In this document: positions 1 through 14,220 of the stretch, one piece after another
Numbering within the stretch: the stretch's first letter is position 1
How the letters are laid out: each line of letters opens with the position of its first letter
Assembly: GCF_003945595.2 (NCBI RefSeq)
Contig: NW_024104509.1
Span: 3,973,632 to 4,037,631, forward strand
DNA length: 64,000 bases
Direction: 5' to 3'
Source: Pipra filicauda
Lineage: Eukaryota > Chordata > Aves > Passeriformes > Pipridae
Notes under the pieces: generated by a model
Seen by the model: the letters and a program-made list of their open reading frames with translations, nothing else
Database searches by the model: none
What the model was told of the DNA's origin: nothing
Program-made: the position numbers and the translations under genes

Positions 1-1055
1 TTAAGCGTAAAGAACTGTTAGCAGGATGTAAAAAAAAAAAAGTGTAATTTTAAAGTATATAAATGGCCTTTCTCTATGCTTATATTCTCTAAAAGGACTC
101 TTTCTATTTCAGCCTTCCTCATTTCTGCAGATACTGTTATACAATCGTCTCATTTGGTTGATATTTTATAAATCCCAAAATCCTCTGCTCCATCTCACTG
201 GGGTCTTTGGAGCTGCCCAGGGACTGAAGATTAGACTAATTTTGGCACTCAGCATACTCCCATGTAAAGGATCCTTACATATATGTTGGAGAGACTAATG
301 CCTAACTTCAGCTGATGCCTGCTGAATTCGAATACTTATAGCAGGACCCTTGTCAAATTTTCAATGGACACATTATCTTTAATATGGGTATCTTATCTTT
401 TATACATGGCTCAGGCACCATTAATGTAATGGAAAAACTCTTGATGTATAGTGGTGTAGAAAAGTGAGAAAAGAACTCTTTACAAAGATATAAGCAGTGT
501 CAACTAAAGTATTTTCCAGTGCCCACTGAAGATGAAGGAGCAATTGTAAGTTCTGGATCAAATCTGGCAAAGCAGGAAATGAAAGCCTCTTAAAAGCAAA
601 AGCAAAGAATGAAAAAATTGACAATAGACTACATCAAAGAGTAACAGAATCCAGGAAGTCATTCCTTTGATTTGTTAAAAAAAACAAGCCACTACACCCA
701 GTTGAATGTTAGTATCTCACAGTAAACGCCTTGTGAGTGTTTCTAGTGTTTTTGTTTGTTTGTTTGCTTTGAGGCTTTTTGGGGTGGGTGTTTTATTTTT
801 TTTTTTTTAATCTAAGTGATTAAAGATGACTGCTGTCAGAAAATAGAAACTTTCATGCAAAGCTGGGATAGTCCAATTGTAACTCAGAACAAGTAAAAGC
901 AACATGTATGACTACCTCTTCACAAAATGTGATAGAAGTTATTAAGTGAGCCTTGTGAAATACTAGGATGTAGAGTTTATATCTGCTTTTAGGCATTGTG
1001 CTTTCTTTTCATTTAGTGCTTCAGCAGAAAATTTAAATATAAATGTTTTGGAAGG
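1..1055. other. AT-rich non-coding DNA
   Basis: No gene or recognisable repeat is seen. The stretch holds a short TTTG run near 751-771 and a poly-T tract near 798-809. Short open frames here have no recognisable motif and are what AT-rich DNA gives by chance. Confidence 0.6.
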
Positions 1056-1905
1056 TCTTGCAGAAAGACCTTGACAAATTAGAAAACTGGGCAATCACCA
1101 AACATGAAATTTAACAAGGGCAAGTGCTGGATTCAGCACCCGGGATTGGGCAACCCTAGTGCCCACTTTGTGCACACTGGGGAATGAGGTGCCAGAAAGC
1201 AATGCCGCAGAAAGGGATCTGAGGGTCCTGGTCAATGGCAAGTGGAATACGAGTCAGCAGTGCCCTGGCAACCAGGAGGGGCAAGTGTATCCTGGGAGAA
1301 TCAGGCAAAGCATCGCCAGCCGGTCGAGGGAGGGGATTGTCCTGCTCTGCTCTGCACTGGGGCAGCCTCACCTTGAATATTGTGGCAGTTCTGGTCAGTG
1401 CCATATAATGAAAATACTAAGCTATTAGAGAGTGTTCAGAGGAGAACTATGAAGATGATGAAGGGTCTAGAGGGGAAGTGATATGAACAATGGCTGAGGT
1501 CACTTGGTCTGTTCAGCCTGGAGGAGAGGAGACTGAGGGGAAACTTCACTTCAGTCTACAATTTCCTTGTGAGCGGAAGAGGAGGGGCAGGCACTGATCT
1601 CTTTTTTGAGGTGACCAGTGACAGAACCTGAGGGAATGGCCTGAGGTTGTGTCAGAGGAGGTCTAGGTTGGATATTAGAAAAACGTTCTTCCCCCAGAGG
1701 GCTGTTGGGCACTGCAAGAGTCTCCTCAGGAAAGTGGTCACAGCATCAAGCCTGACAGAGTTCAACAATGATGTAGGAAGGGCATACTGACTGGGTAATA
1801 CTCTCAGGCACATGGTATGAACCTTGGGGATAGTCCTGTGCAGATTTAGGGGTTGGACTCTTATGGCTCCCTTTCAATTCAGCATATTCTGTGATTCTGT
1901 GACTG
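1056..1905 (+). mobile_element. CR1 LINE, 5'-truncated, 3' end intact
   Basis: The block reads through the typical 3' part of CR1 ORF2 and its 3' UTR. It opens with the 'cagaaagaccttgacaaatt' and 'tttaacaagggcaagtgctg' type segments, continues through 'agagggctgttgggcactgc', and ends near 1905 in two TTCTGTGA repeats, the CR1 terminal repeat. It is GC-richer than its flanks. Many substitutions and indels make it a dead copy. A 5' truncation is the normal outcome of CR1 insertion. Borders are judged by eye, and the left edge could be off by some tens of bases. Confidence 0.9.
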
Positions 1906-4900
1906 CTTATGGAAACTCCACATGTTACTAGATGCCACCTTCCCATTTAGACTGCATGTCAGAAGCCAGTGAGACTTCATCTTTGTGCTCACAAAAAGTC
2001 TTTTGTAGTCATATAGCATTTTATCTGCCAAATAATATATGTACACAATCCACTGTGTCCAAGACATTTCTGGATAACTGGAAGATTACATCAGCCTAAT
2101 TCATAAATATTTGGAACACTATTGTTAATGTCTCCAGTGGAGAAAATATCAGCTATTTCACTAAAACAGATTCAGTGTTTTCTGTTGTGTTTAACCAAAA
2201 GGAAATTCTGTGATGACTATTAAATGAATTTGTCCATTGTTTTCTTTTATGGAGTATTTGGAATGAACTCTTGTGCTCTCAGAGAGAGCTGAACATAATC
2301 CTAGAATGTTTGAACTGCTGTTTTTGGGACAGCTGAAAAGTGTTTAGCTGCAAGTTTAGCTTGAAAAACATTAGCTACATTTGCCTTTCTTTTTCTTGCA
2401 CCATATGCAAAAAACATATCTTTATTGTGCCTTCTGAAGACATGGAAAAAATAGAGTCAGTTTTCCTAGGATCAAACGGTTGTGGACTTTTTACACTTTC
2501 AGTTTTAGATCCAGTGTAACTCAAACAAAAACCAGGAAGGAATATTAATCAAATATAAAAAGATTTCTGGGAAAAGAACAGCCTCAAAAAATGTTTTTAA
2601 AGATCACTTGTCAAGGACACCATTATTTCTTTGGCCTATTTTATGTCAAATTTTTGAAGAAATGAATAGTATATTTCAGTTCCATAGTACACCAGGTTCA
2701 TTTGTGCTGTAGGGGTGTATAGTGGGTAAAGAAAAATTATTTAATATTTGCATTAGAAAGAGATCATCAGTTCTCCAGGTACTGGAACTCTTTTGTGATT
2801 ATTTGCTGTCATGCAAACCAAAGGGTTACTTCTATCTCCTGACTGAGAAGAATGATTCTTATGGCTGGGTTTCTGATCCACATTTTTTAATTGTTAGTTG
2901 GAAGTTATTACTAACAGTCTGAACAATAGTTGGCCTCAGAGCTCACAATCATTTTGCCTGTTGAACATACTGTGGTGTAATTTCAGGACCCCATGCAAGG
3001 TCCATCCCTGAAAACCACCAGCATGAACCACCCTCCGTGCCCATCCCTGAAGCATCTGAGAGGCACCAGGTCCCACTCCTCAGACAACAACAGTTTAGAA
3101 GGAAGTTTAAAGCTACAGATTGAGTGTGAAAAAGCTGTTAGATTGAAAGAGAAGTTGGTCTTGCATTTTTTCACGTTCTTCCACCAAAAAAAAGAGTTTT
3201 GCTGATCCAGTATGACTAGAGTGTCTCTGCCATCTGCCAAGAGACAGATGAAAACCTGTTGGTAAGATCCCAGTGTATAACAGCCCCATTTCTACATTTT
3301 TTGTCTCACATAGGAATATCTTCCTCCCCTCACACTAGAAATCCAGAAAAGAATATCTAACATTCAATATCACATCCCAACAAATCTGCTTCCTTTTTCA
3401 CATCTACAGACCTCGTAAGTTGCTTAACAGTCACCAGCAATATTTAATTATCTTATGTACCTACTAATTAGTTATGGTCTTATAAGATTAATGGCTTAAA
3501 AGAGTAGTTTGTTGAATCAGTTGACTTATTCAGAAAGGTAGTGAGTAAAGCAAAAATGAAAACTGGATGAATATTTTCTATGAATTTGTCAAGTGTCAAT
3601 TCCTGAAAATTCAGATTTAGTACAGCTAATCTTCTTAACTTTTCTGTATGGAATTCTGATTGTTAAATGATACACCAGTTATACACCAAAAATAATTTGA
3701 ATCTCTAAATTAGTCTCTCAAGATTAATCATGGGTGCTCAGGATTCTCAATTTGAGTCATTCTGATTTAGAAAGAAACATTACATATATTTTTTTGACTG
3801 CATGACTGTAATTCTTCCCATCAAAATCCTTGCATAAATGTTTGCAAACTAACCTGTATTTAAATTTTTCCTCACAGTCCTTAAAATCTTCTTTCTGTTT
3901 ACTACTTCAGTGAACTAAAATTGCATAATAGTTAATCAAGGAAAGAGAAAACAACAGGAAAAGGAGATGTTACTAACTGATAGTTAAAAAAAAGTATTTT
4001 ACACTCTGTTTTTCCAAGCATATAGAAAATGAAAATTTTCAAAATAGAGAAGACATTCTCAAAAAAATCCACATTTTTTTTTCCATGAAACAAAGAAAGA
4101 GCAATTCTAACATTTTTCATATATGGTCATTAGTAAATTTTTGGGAAGAACTATATTAGTCAGTGGAAATATTGTATTTCATCATTGCATCACTGTTTTG
4201 ACATCAGACTATACAAGTTTTTAAACATATACCTTTGTTTTAGAAGCATTTGTCCATTGTTTTACCAAGGCCCCTTCCTTCAAATGACCCAATTTACTTT
4301 ACCACTATTATTAGGGTATTTACTAGGATTATTTGATACCTGTAAATCATATACTCAAACTTTTTCTGGACTCAGGTTTTATTTACAAATACCCTTCCCA
4401 CCTCAACAATCTGAGAGATATGGAATGTAAGATTCAGACCAGTTCTCATCTTCCTTGTCCTGCTTTGGCATCCCTACCAACTACAGTTATAAATCTTCCA
4501 CCAGCTGACAGCTTCTTGCAGAAAGCACACAATGTGTGCCTTGAACTCTGCTGTACCTCTCCCTGTGGCTCAGCCAAGTGCCTACTTGGGCTATATTGAC
4601 AGTGGATCAACTGTCTGCACAAGGAGTGATGTCAGCCTGCACTCTCAAGTTACACACTCTATTTAATGACACTCAAAGAGGTTTTAATGAGTTTTCCATT
4701 CACCAGCAATATAACCTGTCTTGCTTCCAGTCAGTAGCACCTGGAGTTGCTTTCTTTTTTGCACCTCTTTTCTTGGATTTTATATATTTTTAGCACCAAC
4801 AGGTGTGTCAACAGGTGTAAGTGGAAGTGGTGCCTGTGATTTGTCACTGTCACAGAGCAAGATCTTCCTGCCGAAGGGGCAACCCCTTGACAGAAACACG

Positions 4901-7900
4901 TGAACCGTCCAGGTCAGGTCTTCCTTGGTATTTCATCTGTTTCTCAGAAAAATATAAGGCTAACCTGTTTCTACTGTCCTACACCAGGACTGATGTATTA
5001 TCAAGAATTCATACATAGAGTATGGATTACTATGCATAATTAGCTAATTAAGTTTTTCTGTAATACTGAGGTGTTTTGCCTGATTTTTGTAGATGCCCTC
5101 TACTATCCAACATTAAGCTGAGGGTAGTTAAATTTCAATTGCAAGATGATAGGCTAGGTCAATTTATAAGAGAGTGACCCCTTCTCTGCAGGACCCCGCA
5201 CCCATCCCACTTCAAGGCAAGCAGACTGCCAAATTTCAATAGACAAGCAGGCAGGATGAGGAAAACCTATATACGTCCTTCCCTGGGGCTCTGTAAGTAG
5301 AAGGACTGGAGAAGGCAGGAGCACATTATCCTTCCAAATACCACATTACTTCACCTTAATTCCCGACTCTATTATATACATGTATGATTTTCCACCAGGT
5401 ATTTATGTGTGTCTACTTACAAGGATTGGTTATGCACTGAATGTTTTGGGCTGTTTGCAGAGTGTGGCAAGCACTGCATGTCCGGTTACCATGGCTTAAT
5501 TCAACCCGTTTATTAAACTGTCGAAAATGGCTAAGCACCAAATGCTGACTCAAATGCCGGATATTTAACAAGGTGTTTATAGGTTTCTGGCTTTGAGAAC
5601 TGAGTGGAAAAAGGGAAGTTTGAGAATCTGAGTACGGTGAAAGATGCTGATAATTAATGTTAAGGTAGCAACACAGTCATGACTTCAGTAACCAGCAAAT
5701 GCCAGATGAAACAGAGTTTCTTTTAATCAACTAGCAGTCATCCTCCACTTCTGTAGCTCATCTGTAATGTCCATTATGTGAGTGAACGCAGCATAAACTA
5801 CTTGAACTGTACTTATGTTAAATAAAAAGGACAAATACACTTACTGAGAAATAAAATCTTATGGGTAAAATCTTATAGCCATATGAGAGAAGTAAAATAT
5901 AATAATGGACACCAAATCCTTTACTTAGGACAAGTGCCTAACTGTTGGTATTAACTCCTGAAAGAACAATGATATGCAACAAAAACAAGGGATGCCTTGA
6001 ATTTACAAGATAGGTAATATGAAAACTCTAGAGGATGATGACAGGAACTTAGATATGGGATTTTTTAAATTACCAAAGTGAAAATTTAAGAGAGAGCGGT
6101 ATAATGAAAGCATAATCTTCCTTCTTTATAGCAATCCTGCTGTTTGATATCTTGGACAGCGCAAGAACGACTCACGGAGGAAATAAAGGCAGCAATATTC
6201 TTCCCTGTCTGCCCCCCACAATAAAGACAGTGTAGAACTCGTGTTATACAAACATTTTACTTTAAGCTCAAAAAATATCAAAAGAGTAGAAGATAAACAA
6301 TACACAAACAAATTCAAAGTCACCCTAGATAGCTGGATCTGCAAGTTCTGCAGTAAAAAATTAATGGGGAGGTTTACATATTTTTTTCTAGAGTGGTTGA
6401 ACTAGAGAAGTCTGAGCAAGCCTTTAGTTACTAAGTGATCCTGTACATCTGTTGGGACAGGTTTTCTAAATAGCAGATGTTGTTCATAAGCATTAATAGA
6501 GACTATGGCATACAACAGAGATGGAAAAATTATGTCTGATTCTGAATCCAGTCCAGTGTACTTAAGAAAAACCATGCAGAATTAAGTATATCAATGCTAG
6601 TGTGACCAAGCTCAAAGACCAAACTCATACCAAGAAACATCTGGATAAATATTGAACAAACTATATTTCTAAGGAAGGATATACTCTTGTCCTTCTGCCC
6701 TTTAGACCTTCTCATGTCAACCAGACATACAAATCATGCGTGGACCCTTTAGCAAAGCCGCTCAGCTCTCAAACACAATTAGTACAAATTTTTCTCAATA
6801 AATTAAAATGGAAGGCACTGAAGTGGTACCAATACTCTTACAACAAATTCATCATTAACAGGAAGATGTGGAGTTTAAGTGCCAAGAAGACTGTTTACCA
6901 CTGTGATTGCCAATACTGAAAACTCTGAAGAGAGCCTAGAACAGTAAGTACTTATCTCAGTATTTCCAGGGATGGGTTTTAATGACCTAATATTGTTAAG
7001 ACAATCACTTTACGTGCTTTCCTAATGCAGTTGAAATACATAATTTATATTAAAGTTAACCAGATCACAGCTTTATAGTGAGTTCTTTGGTTGTTAAAAA
7101 TATCATTACTGCTGCAGTAAAAGCTGTAAGTTAAAATAGTCAGACTACCAAATTTATTTCCCTGCAACAATAGGAACTTTGTTTATTTTTTAATATTGCA
7201 TAAATAGAGATTAGACTTGTTCTGTTCAAATGTATTCTCTATTAGATAGACTTCTATTCTCCATTTGTATCCTCTGCTTTTAAGGGATGCTTGAAAGCTG
7301 TGTAAGTGCTAAATGTTTCAAACTGTAGTTGAAGGAAAAAAATACTGTATTTGCAAAAACAAAAAAAAAAAAGAAGAAAATGTATTTTTAACTATTGAAA
7401 TAATACATCTTCACTTTTAGTCCCAGCTAAGAAACATTATGCAATTCAGCGCTTTAATTTCCCTTTTTACATTTTTTGTGTCTCTGCAACGTCACATCCA
7501 GCAGCAGTACAGTCAAATGGTACTGGATCACTCACGTTCTCTCATTTGGTTACAAAATATCCACCACAGGTCTCATAGCTAATCTTGAGGTGACCGTAGA
7601 TAATAGGTGTCAGAAACCTGACCACATGAGGTGTAGTTTTGTCAGCTGTCCTCAAAACATTTAACTAGAGATATTTCCATTTGATTGCATCTGGCAGATC
7701 CTTTCTGTGACAGCTCGGAGAGCCCTGAGATATTTTTTTTCCATTAAAGAAAATCTGGTGTGTGATCAGCATTGCTACATGAACTCTGAAAGGTGTCTTG
7801 GGTAGGAGACAAAGACCCTGTCTTATAAAACATCTGGACAAACTTCCTTTCCTCTTAGACTGTCAGAGCAGTCAAAACTGCTGCTCTCTTAGTCTGTCAT

Positions 7901-8085
7901 ATTCCATTTCTCTGTGATACCACATCAAACACTTGTGAGATTCTAGACCACCGAGTGGAAAAAAGAATGTCATGGTCAGGACAGTTATTTGTCCCCATGT
8001 GCTGAAAAAACAGGTAAGCAACAATGCCCTCAAGTACAAATATGAGTAAATCAGCGTAATGAGTACATGGTCATTCAGTAGATCA
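1906..8085. other. 6-kb AT-rich stretch without recognised gene
   Basis: No CR1 tail, LTR terminus, RNA gene or credible exon was found on either strand. Open frames of 60-88 codons occur (for example 2983-3240 minus and 4333-4599 plus), but they have no domain signature and lie in all frames, as expected by chance. A run of A with few interruptions lies near 7362-7380. Confidence 0.55.
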
Positions 8086-8087
8086 GA

Positions 8088-8455
8088 GAATCATAGAATT
8101 ATTTGGGTTGGAAGGGACCTACAAAGGCCACTGTTTTCCACAACATTTTTCATGAGACAAGATTGCTAAATCCCCATTCAACATGACCTAAACACACTGC
8201 TCCTCTGGGCAACCTCATTCTAAAAAAAAATTATTCTTTATATCTATTGTAAATCTGCCTGTTTTGGTTTAAAACTATCAGCCTTTGTCCTGTCACTGCA
8301 TGTCCTTGTCAGAAGTCCCTCTTCAGCTTTCTTGTATGAACCTTTAGGTACTGGAACATTGCTGTAAGGTCTCCCTGAAACCTTCCCTTCTCCAGGCTGA
8401 ACAGCTACAACTCTCAGGGTGTTTTTTCACAGGAGAGGTGTTCCTGCCCTCCAAT
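8088..8455 (-). mobile_element. CR1 LINE 3' fragment, minus strand
   Basis: The left edge is the inverted CR1 3' end: 'aatcatagaattatttgggt' followed by 'tggaagggacctacaaaggcc'-type sequence. Reading rightwards it passes through the reverse complement of the CR1 3' coding region, including 'cttctccaggctgaacagct'. It ends near 8455 where the similarity stops. It is 5'-truncated and heavily mutated. Confidence 0.9.
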
Positions 8456-11150
8456 AATTTGGTAGGATGATTTCATAGAAGACAGTACTCATGATACCTT
8501 TTTTTTTTTGCTCAGGAACACAAGCTACAGCTGGAGCCTGTGTTTGTGTGGGTGTATAATCAATCAGCAGCTGTGACTTGCATTACCCTCGCTCTGCTGG
8601 AACTGCTCCTGGAGGTATTTCCATCTACATCTACACACTGTTTCAACATTTATCAAAGACATTTGAGTCACCCCTATAACTCCATGAATTTACTATTTTA
8701 AGTGTGTTTGGGAATGTTAGCAGAAAAATGAGAAATCTCTCATAAATATACCAATCTTTGTATTCTACCATGGAGTACTAGTACAATGAATAAGTACAAT
8801 ATGCTCTGTAATTCATATATAATTCATAAACTGAGCTTTTAAGTGAAGTACTATCAAATTTGATAAATTTTTTTTATTTCCATTTTCCCATATTCTAAAC
8901 TATCTCCATGTGAAGAGCCAGGTTTCTCTCATTTGCTCTACAATATTTTGCTCTGTTCAGGGCAGTGTGCTGTGTGAATAGACAAATTTCTAAGATGACT
9001 GGCATATAAAGGACAAAAAATTGTATCATTTAAAAAATGACTCAATAGTTAGACAGATGAGAGATGTATTTATAGGTATAAGTACTAAAAGCTGTCAAAC
9101 GAATATTTATGAATTAGTTTGTCTGTTCATTCTTCAAGGTACTTTGTTGAAGCTACCCAACGATAAGTACCTAGTAATGTCTTTCATCATCAAAATGAAA
9201 CATTTTAACAAACATCAAAAAATATTATCTCTTCCTAGACATGCCTATGAGCCTCAAGACAAAATATAGGTACAAAATATCAGGGAAAATTTTTGAGAAT
9301 TCAAAATTTTTCATTTCAATTGCCTAGGAAGCTGAAAACAACCAGTTAGAGAGCAAGAAGACTTAATCTGGAGGTGTAGCTTATGTGCCTCAAGGAATTT
9401 TACATGGAAATGGTCTGAGTACTATAGCCTAGTATGTAAAAATAAAACCAGAGAAGAGTATTATAAAATTCTCACAGACATTATGTTTTTGTGAAAGTAT
9501 TTAAAATGTGAATATGTAGAGTAATCCAAACACTTTTTATTCAAAATTCTTTTAATTCACTGTAAATCTGCAATTTTAGTGAATTAAAAAAACAAGAGAA
9601 GTAGACATTACTCATAACTCTTTACAATAACATTCTTAATCAACTGAACTTTGCACACAGAGAAAGGCTTTTTGTATCACTATTTTGCACTAGTGATCCT
9701 TCTCAAAATAAGGCTCTCCTAACCTGGTAGCAGCGTACAAGAGCAGAGGCATTTGCACTTTTTTTTGAACAGAAGGGAAGGCATGGAAATACATGACATA
9801 TTGCCTACAAGAGGTCATACACTGTACCTGGATAAGACCTGCAACATTACACTGAATAATGGGGTTAAGGTATGCTGTGGACTAGCATTTTCAGGGGAAT
9901 CTGAATGCAAATTCCCTAATAAGGCTGGTAGAGTTTTCTTTGCCTTCAGAATTGAATCATCTAGGAGAATGGACTCAGATGTCAAGTGGTAAATGAAAGA
10001 TCAAGACATCTGTCCTCTCTTTGCTTGACTGAAGCATATGAATGACAAAACCCTTGAATTGAGGGGAACTGGAAGACAGAAGTCTCTCACGGAGATGGTT
10101 CTGTGGGAAACCAAGGAAATTGGTCTGGTCTATGAGGAACCATTGCTTCTGGCAGAGGTGACTGAGGCACCATAAACTGATCCCTGCAAGCTAGAATACA
10201 TTTAAACATTTCAGAGGAGTCAATCACCTTCATTTTTGAGAACTGACACCTGTCTTTGCAGATGATAGCTCAGTTATTTGGCACATTCAGCAGTCACTGG
10301 CTGCTGTTGAGGTTCTGCTCATTTACTATTGAAGAGAGAAAGAGCTTCAGCTAAGCTTCTGGGAACAGATCACAGACTGCATTACACATACAGAAGTGCA
10401 TGCATGTGACGGCACAACAAATTTTCACTTCTAAAATAAACACCAGTGCAGCACTCAACATATGTACACTGTAGTTATGTGTGTGTGTGTGTCTTATCTA
10501 AAAAAAAAAAAGCCAACGACCAGCTTTTCTCAATTGAAGAAAAAATACTGAAAATTAGCAAGGAAAATTAGTAATGTTGTTGGTAATTTTCCAAAGAAGT
10601 TATGAAAAAGCAATCTCACTGACAACTGTTGGAAGCTGTCACGAAGAAAACAAGCAATGAAGGACAATCCAAGTAATTATTCAACTAAGAATTTAACCTT
10701 TCACAGATATGTTTGAAATTTTAACAACAAATATTTTACTGTATTTAAATGCAAATAAAAGTATACTTGTATTAATTAAATTTGAAGGAATTCTCAGTTG
10801 CAGAACCAAATCCAAGAAATAATAAAATTGAACTTTTTTTTCCTCTCTGTTGTTAGCAGGATGTCAGAAAGTGATACAAAGTGCCTATTCCTCACTGATT
10901 TTAAACCTTTTTGTGTTTTAAGGGATGAATAGAGAACCTATGCATGGAGAAATGCAAACCTTGCATGAGAAATCCTAATTTCCATAATTAGGCAAATAGA
11001 AAATGCACTGTTTTAATTGTCCTTATAATATTGCATGACTGAAGGAAAAATATTATTTTAGATGGTACACTTAAGCAAGTACTTAAATTTAAGTAGGTCT
11101 TCTGTATCTTCTGATCTCCAGAAGAATATAAGTACATGCACCTGAATGAG

Positions 11151-11187
11151 GTGATTTCTGAACAGTGATTTCTGAACAATGATTTCC
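11151..11187. repeat. 14-bp tandem repeat, about 2.6 copies
   Basis: The unit GTGATTTCTGAACA is present twice exactly (11151-11164 and 11165-11178), followed by a partial third copy. This is consistent with replication slippage. Confidence 0.8.
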
Positions 11188-11445
11188 CTCCTTCCTTAAT
11201 TCTGTCTGCTATTTAGCTCTATGGTTTTAGTATTTTCAATTAAGTCCATTCCAAATTATGTTCACAGACAAAACAGAGAAGCTAGGAGACTAGGAGCTAG
11301 CATGCCTCATCTCTGTATACATGGGTTGGTTTTATTTTCAGAAAATAAAGCTGGTCATTGAGACTATGCTGTACCATAGGCTATCTCTCAAACCATGCAG
11401 AGGCACTGGCTCAGAAAGTACTAGACAACTAGAAGAAAATCACAA

Positions 11446-11481
11446 AGGGGTTAAATAGCATGCTAGGGGTTAAATAGCATG
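11446..11481. repeat. 19-bp tandem duplication
   Basis: The unit AGGGGTTAAATAGCATGCT at 11446-11464 is followed immediately by a second, nearly complete copy at 11465-11481. Confidence 0.85.
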
Positions 11482-11494
11482 TTTCAGTCCTAGG

Positions 11495-12258
11495 CCATGC
11501 AAACATCATGAAACTCAACAAGCACAACTGTAAGGCCTTGTCAGGGCAACCCCAAGGACATGAAAATGCTGGGTGGAGAATGGATTGAGAACAACCCTAA
11601 GGGGAAGGACTTGGAGGCATTGGTGGATGAAAAGCTTGACATAACCTTGCAATGTGCACTCACAGACCAGAAGGGCAACTGTATCCTAGGCTGCATCAAA
11701 AGCAGCATGGCCAGCAGGGAAAGGAAGGTGATTTTGCCCCTCTCCACTCTTAGTGAGATCCCACATGGAGTGCTGCATCCAGCACTGGGGCCCCCAACAT
11801 AAGAAGGATGTGGACTTGCTGGAGCAAGTCCAGAGGGGGCCATGAAGATGATCCGAGGGATGGAGCACCTTTCCTATGAAGACAGGCTGAGGGAGTTGGG
11901 CTTGTTCAGCCTGGAGAAGAGGCAGCTTCAGAAGCTGATCAGTATCTGAAGGAGGCCCACAAGAAAGCAAGAGTGAGACTTTTGACAACAACATATAGTA
12001 GTAGAACAAGAGGTAACGGCTTTAAACTGAAACAGAATGGATTTATTTTTGATACAAAGAAAAATTTTTGGTGAGACACTGGCACAGGTTGCCCAGAGAA
12101 GCTGTGAGTACCTCATCCCTGTAAGTGTTCAAGACCAGGCTGGATGGGCTTTGAGGAAATTGGTCTTGTTGAAGAAGTGCCTGCCCATGGCAGGGGAGTT
12201 GGAGTAGAAGGTTTTGAAGGTTCCTTCCAACCCAAACAATTCTATGTCTCTACGAAAA
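11495..12258 (+). mobile_element. CR1 LINE, 5'-truncated, 3' end intact
   Basis: The sequence follows the CR1 3' ORF2 and UTR pattern: 'ggctgcatcaaaagcagcat', 'cctatgaagacaggctgagg', 'gttgcccagagaagctgtga'. It ends in 'ccttccaacccaaacaattc' and a degenerate ATTCTATG tail near 12250. It belongs to the same CR1 type as the copy near 59.6-60.3 kb. The reading frame is broken by stops and indels, so it is inactive. Confidence 0.92.
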
Positions 12259-14220
12259 TACACTGCGCTCTGAACAGAACGGAGGCAGCACTAAATCCTA
12301 TGTGACCATTAAAAAACACTGCTAAGCTAAACAGCCTCACAGCTGGCCTGCTCCAGTTTCCTCTACAATAATAAATTTTCTATGCTTCAGAATAATGACA
12401 ATATTCTGGAAGAGAAAAGCTGATTGAAAATATCTCCTGTATTCATGTGAGGTACAAAAAAAAGCCCACGCTTTTCCACAGTTTCAGTTTGGATTGCTAG
12501 CATGAAAACAGGATTTCAGAATGTTTGTGTATGTTTTCTCCCCACATCCCATAGCTATTTATCCTGTCTCCCTGCACTGCCAGTAAGATGCTATCCCCAG
12601 AGAGAAGAGATGTCACTGAAAGCAGTTGGACTGCATGCAGAAGGAAAAATTTCTAGCATATTGCCTGTTTGGACAAGCAAATGCCACCAGTCGATGCCTT
12701 TATTTATTTCAATATTTATGGATGAACATGGGAAAACTTTTAAAGATTCTTTAGTATGCATGACAGAGCCTTAAAAGCACCAGTCCCTATCTAATAACAA
12801 CCCATAAATGCAAATCCAGTAGCCTAACTTACATACAAAGCTAGATTAGTTTGAAAAAAATTGACAAGTGCCTCTTTTCTGAAAAAAAATGAGCTCTCAG
12901 CACTCCACCCCTACATCAAGAATGGAGAAAAAAAAGCTATTTCTTGGTAGCAGTTTCCAAGGTTGTTTAATATTCAGTGAGTATCTTCTTAAAGTTAGCT
13001 CACATTTTAAGTATTTCACGGCACATCTGTGCATCATTGCATGTTTTAAGGGTTTTCTTGGACAACATAATTTTTTTTTCTTAAAACTCTTGCTCGAGAA
13101 AACAAATTCAAGGCATTAATTGTTCTTCCTCCACAAACAATCTCCAAAGACGCACTTCTAATTAAACAAAATTGCAGCTTATCCAACTGTTTTACATTGT
13201 ATATTCACATGATGCAGGCCTGCTAAGGATTGCTACTGAGAAAGGTGTTCACAAATAAGGCACTTTAATATTTGATCCTCCTTTTCTTCCTTCAAATTTT
13301 CATTGAGATAATATCGTTTAGTATTATGAAACATAGTACTTTCATATTGCAAGTGTTTTTTAGTAGGTATTTGCTAGGATGTTGCTGAGACAAGTAAAAC
13401 AATGGTAAAACTTCTAGTGTCTTCTATAAGAAAACAGTTAAGTGAAAACTGAATATATCAACCCTCATTTTTGTTGAGGTAAGGTCTAAAAGATAGGAAA
13501 ACACATCTACCTTAATTGTATAATAATATTCTATCAAAGTAATGGACGACAGCACACCAACAAAACCATCCCCATACTAATTATCATGGCACATTTCAGC
13601 CTAGAGGGAGTTTATCTGATTTTTAAACATTTGGAAAGTGTTCTGAAAATATAATTGAAATGTGACACACTCCTAATTATAGAGGCAACTGTATCAGTCA
13701 AATATTCTCAACACAATAGCACATATAACTAACTTCGACAAAGCAGTGGTGTTGTGAATTAATGCTGCTGAAAATTCATATCCAACCTACAGGAAATTCA
13801 TGACATTCTGTGATGTTTCCTGTGTGTGCCCCTGTTAGGGTCCAAGATGATGTAATGAGGAATGGCAGTTATAACTAAGACCTTTCCTCATTAAGGCAAT
13901 ACTCTTTATGATCAGAATCATTGAATATATATTCATGTAGAGTGCTATCTAATATGAAAATCTTATAATAAAAATATAACTTTCTTCATGTCTCCTAAGG
14001 ACAAAAACTTCCTTCCTGTATGAAAGTCAAGATATTCTTATATCAATGACCTCAATATGTACCAGATAAATAATGCACTTATATCAACTTAGGCAGTGAA
14101 CAATTTTTGGGAATATGAAACCTTTTCCAGAAATGAGCTAAGTTGTAAATAAGGACAACAAATGCATTCAAGTTGACTTTACACACTTTCAATTAAAAGG
14201 CTCTTAATAAACCTCTTATA
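12259..14220. other. AT-rich stretch, nothing recognised
   Basis: No gene, RNA or repeat was recognised. The 90-codon frame at 12502-12774 plus has no domain signature and is bounded by ordinary AT-rich DNA. Confidence 0.55.

Larger units (their letters stand above)
8456..11494. other. AT-rich stretch, small tandem duplications only
   Basis: No gene seen. A (TG)n run lies at 10478-10492 and is followed by a poly-A tract. Two small direct duplications near the right end are listed separately. A 79-codon frame at 9753-9992 has no recognisable feature. Confidence 0.55.

Noticed and set aside
11541..12009. Two overlapping minus-strand frames of 100-107 codons
   Set aside because: They are antisense to a plus-strand CR1 copy and carry no independent signal.
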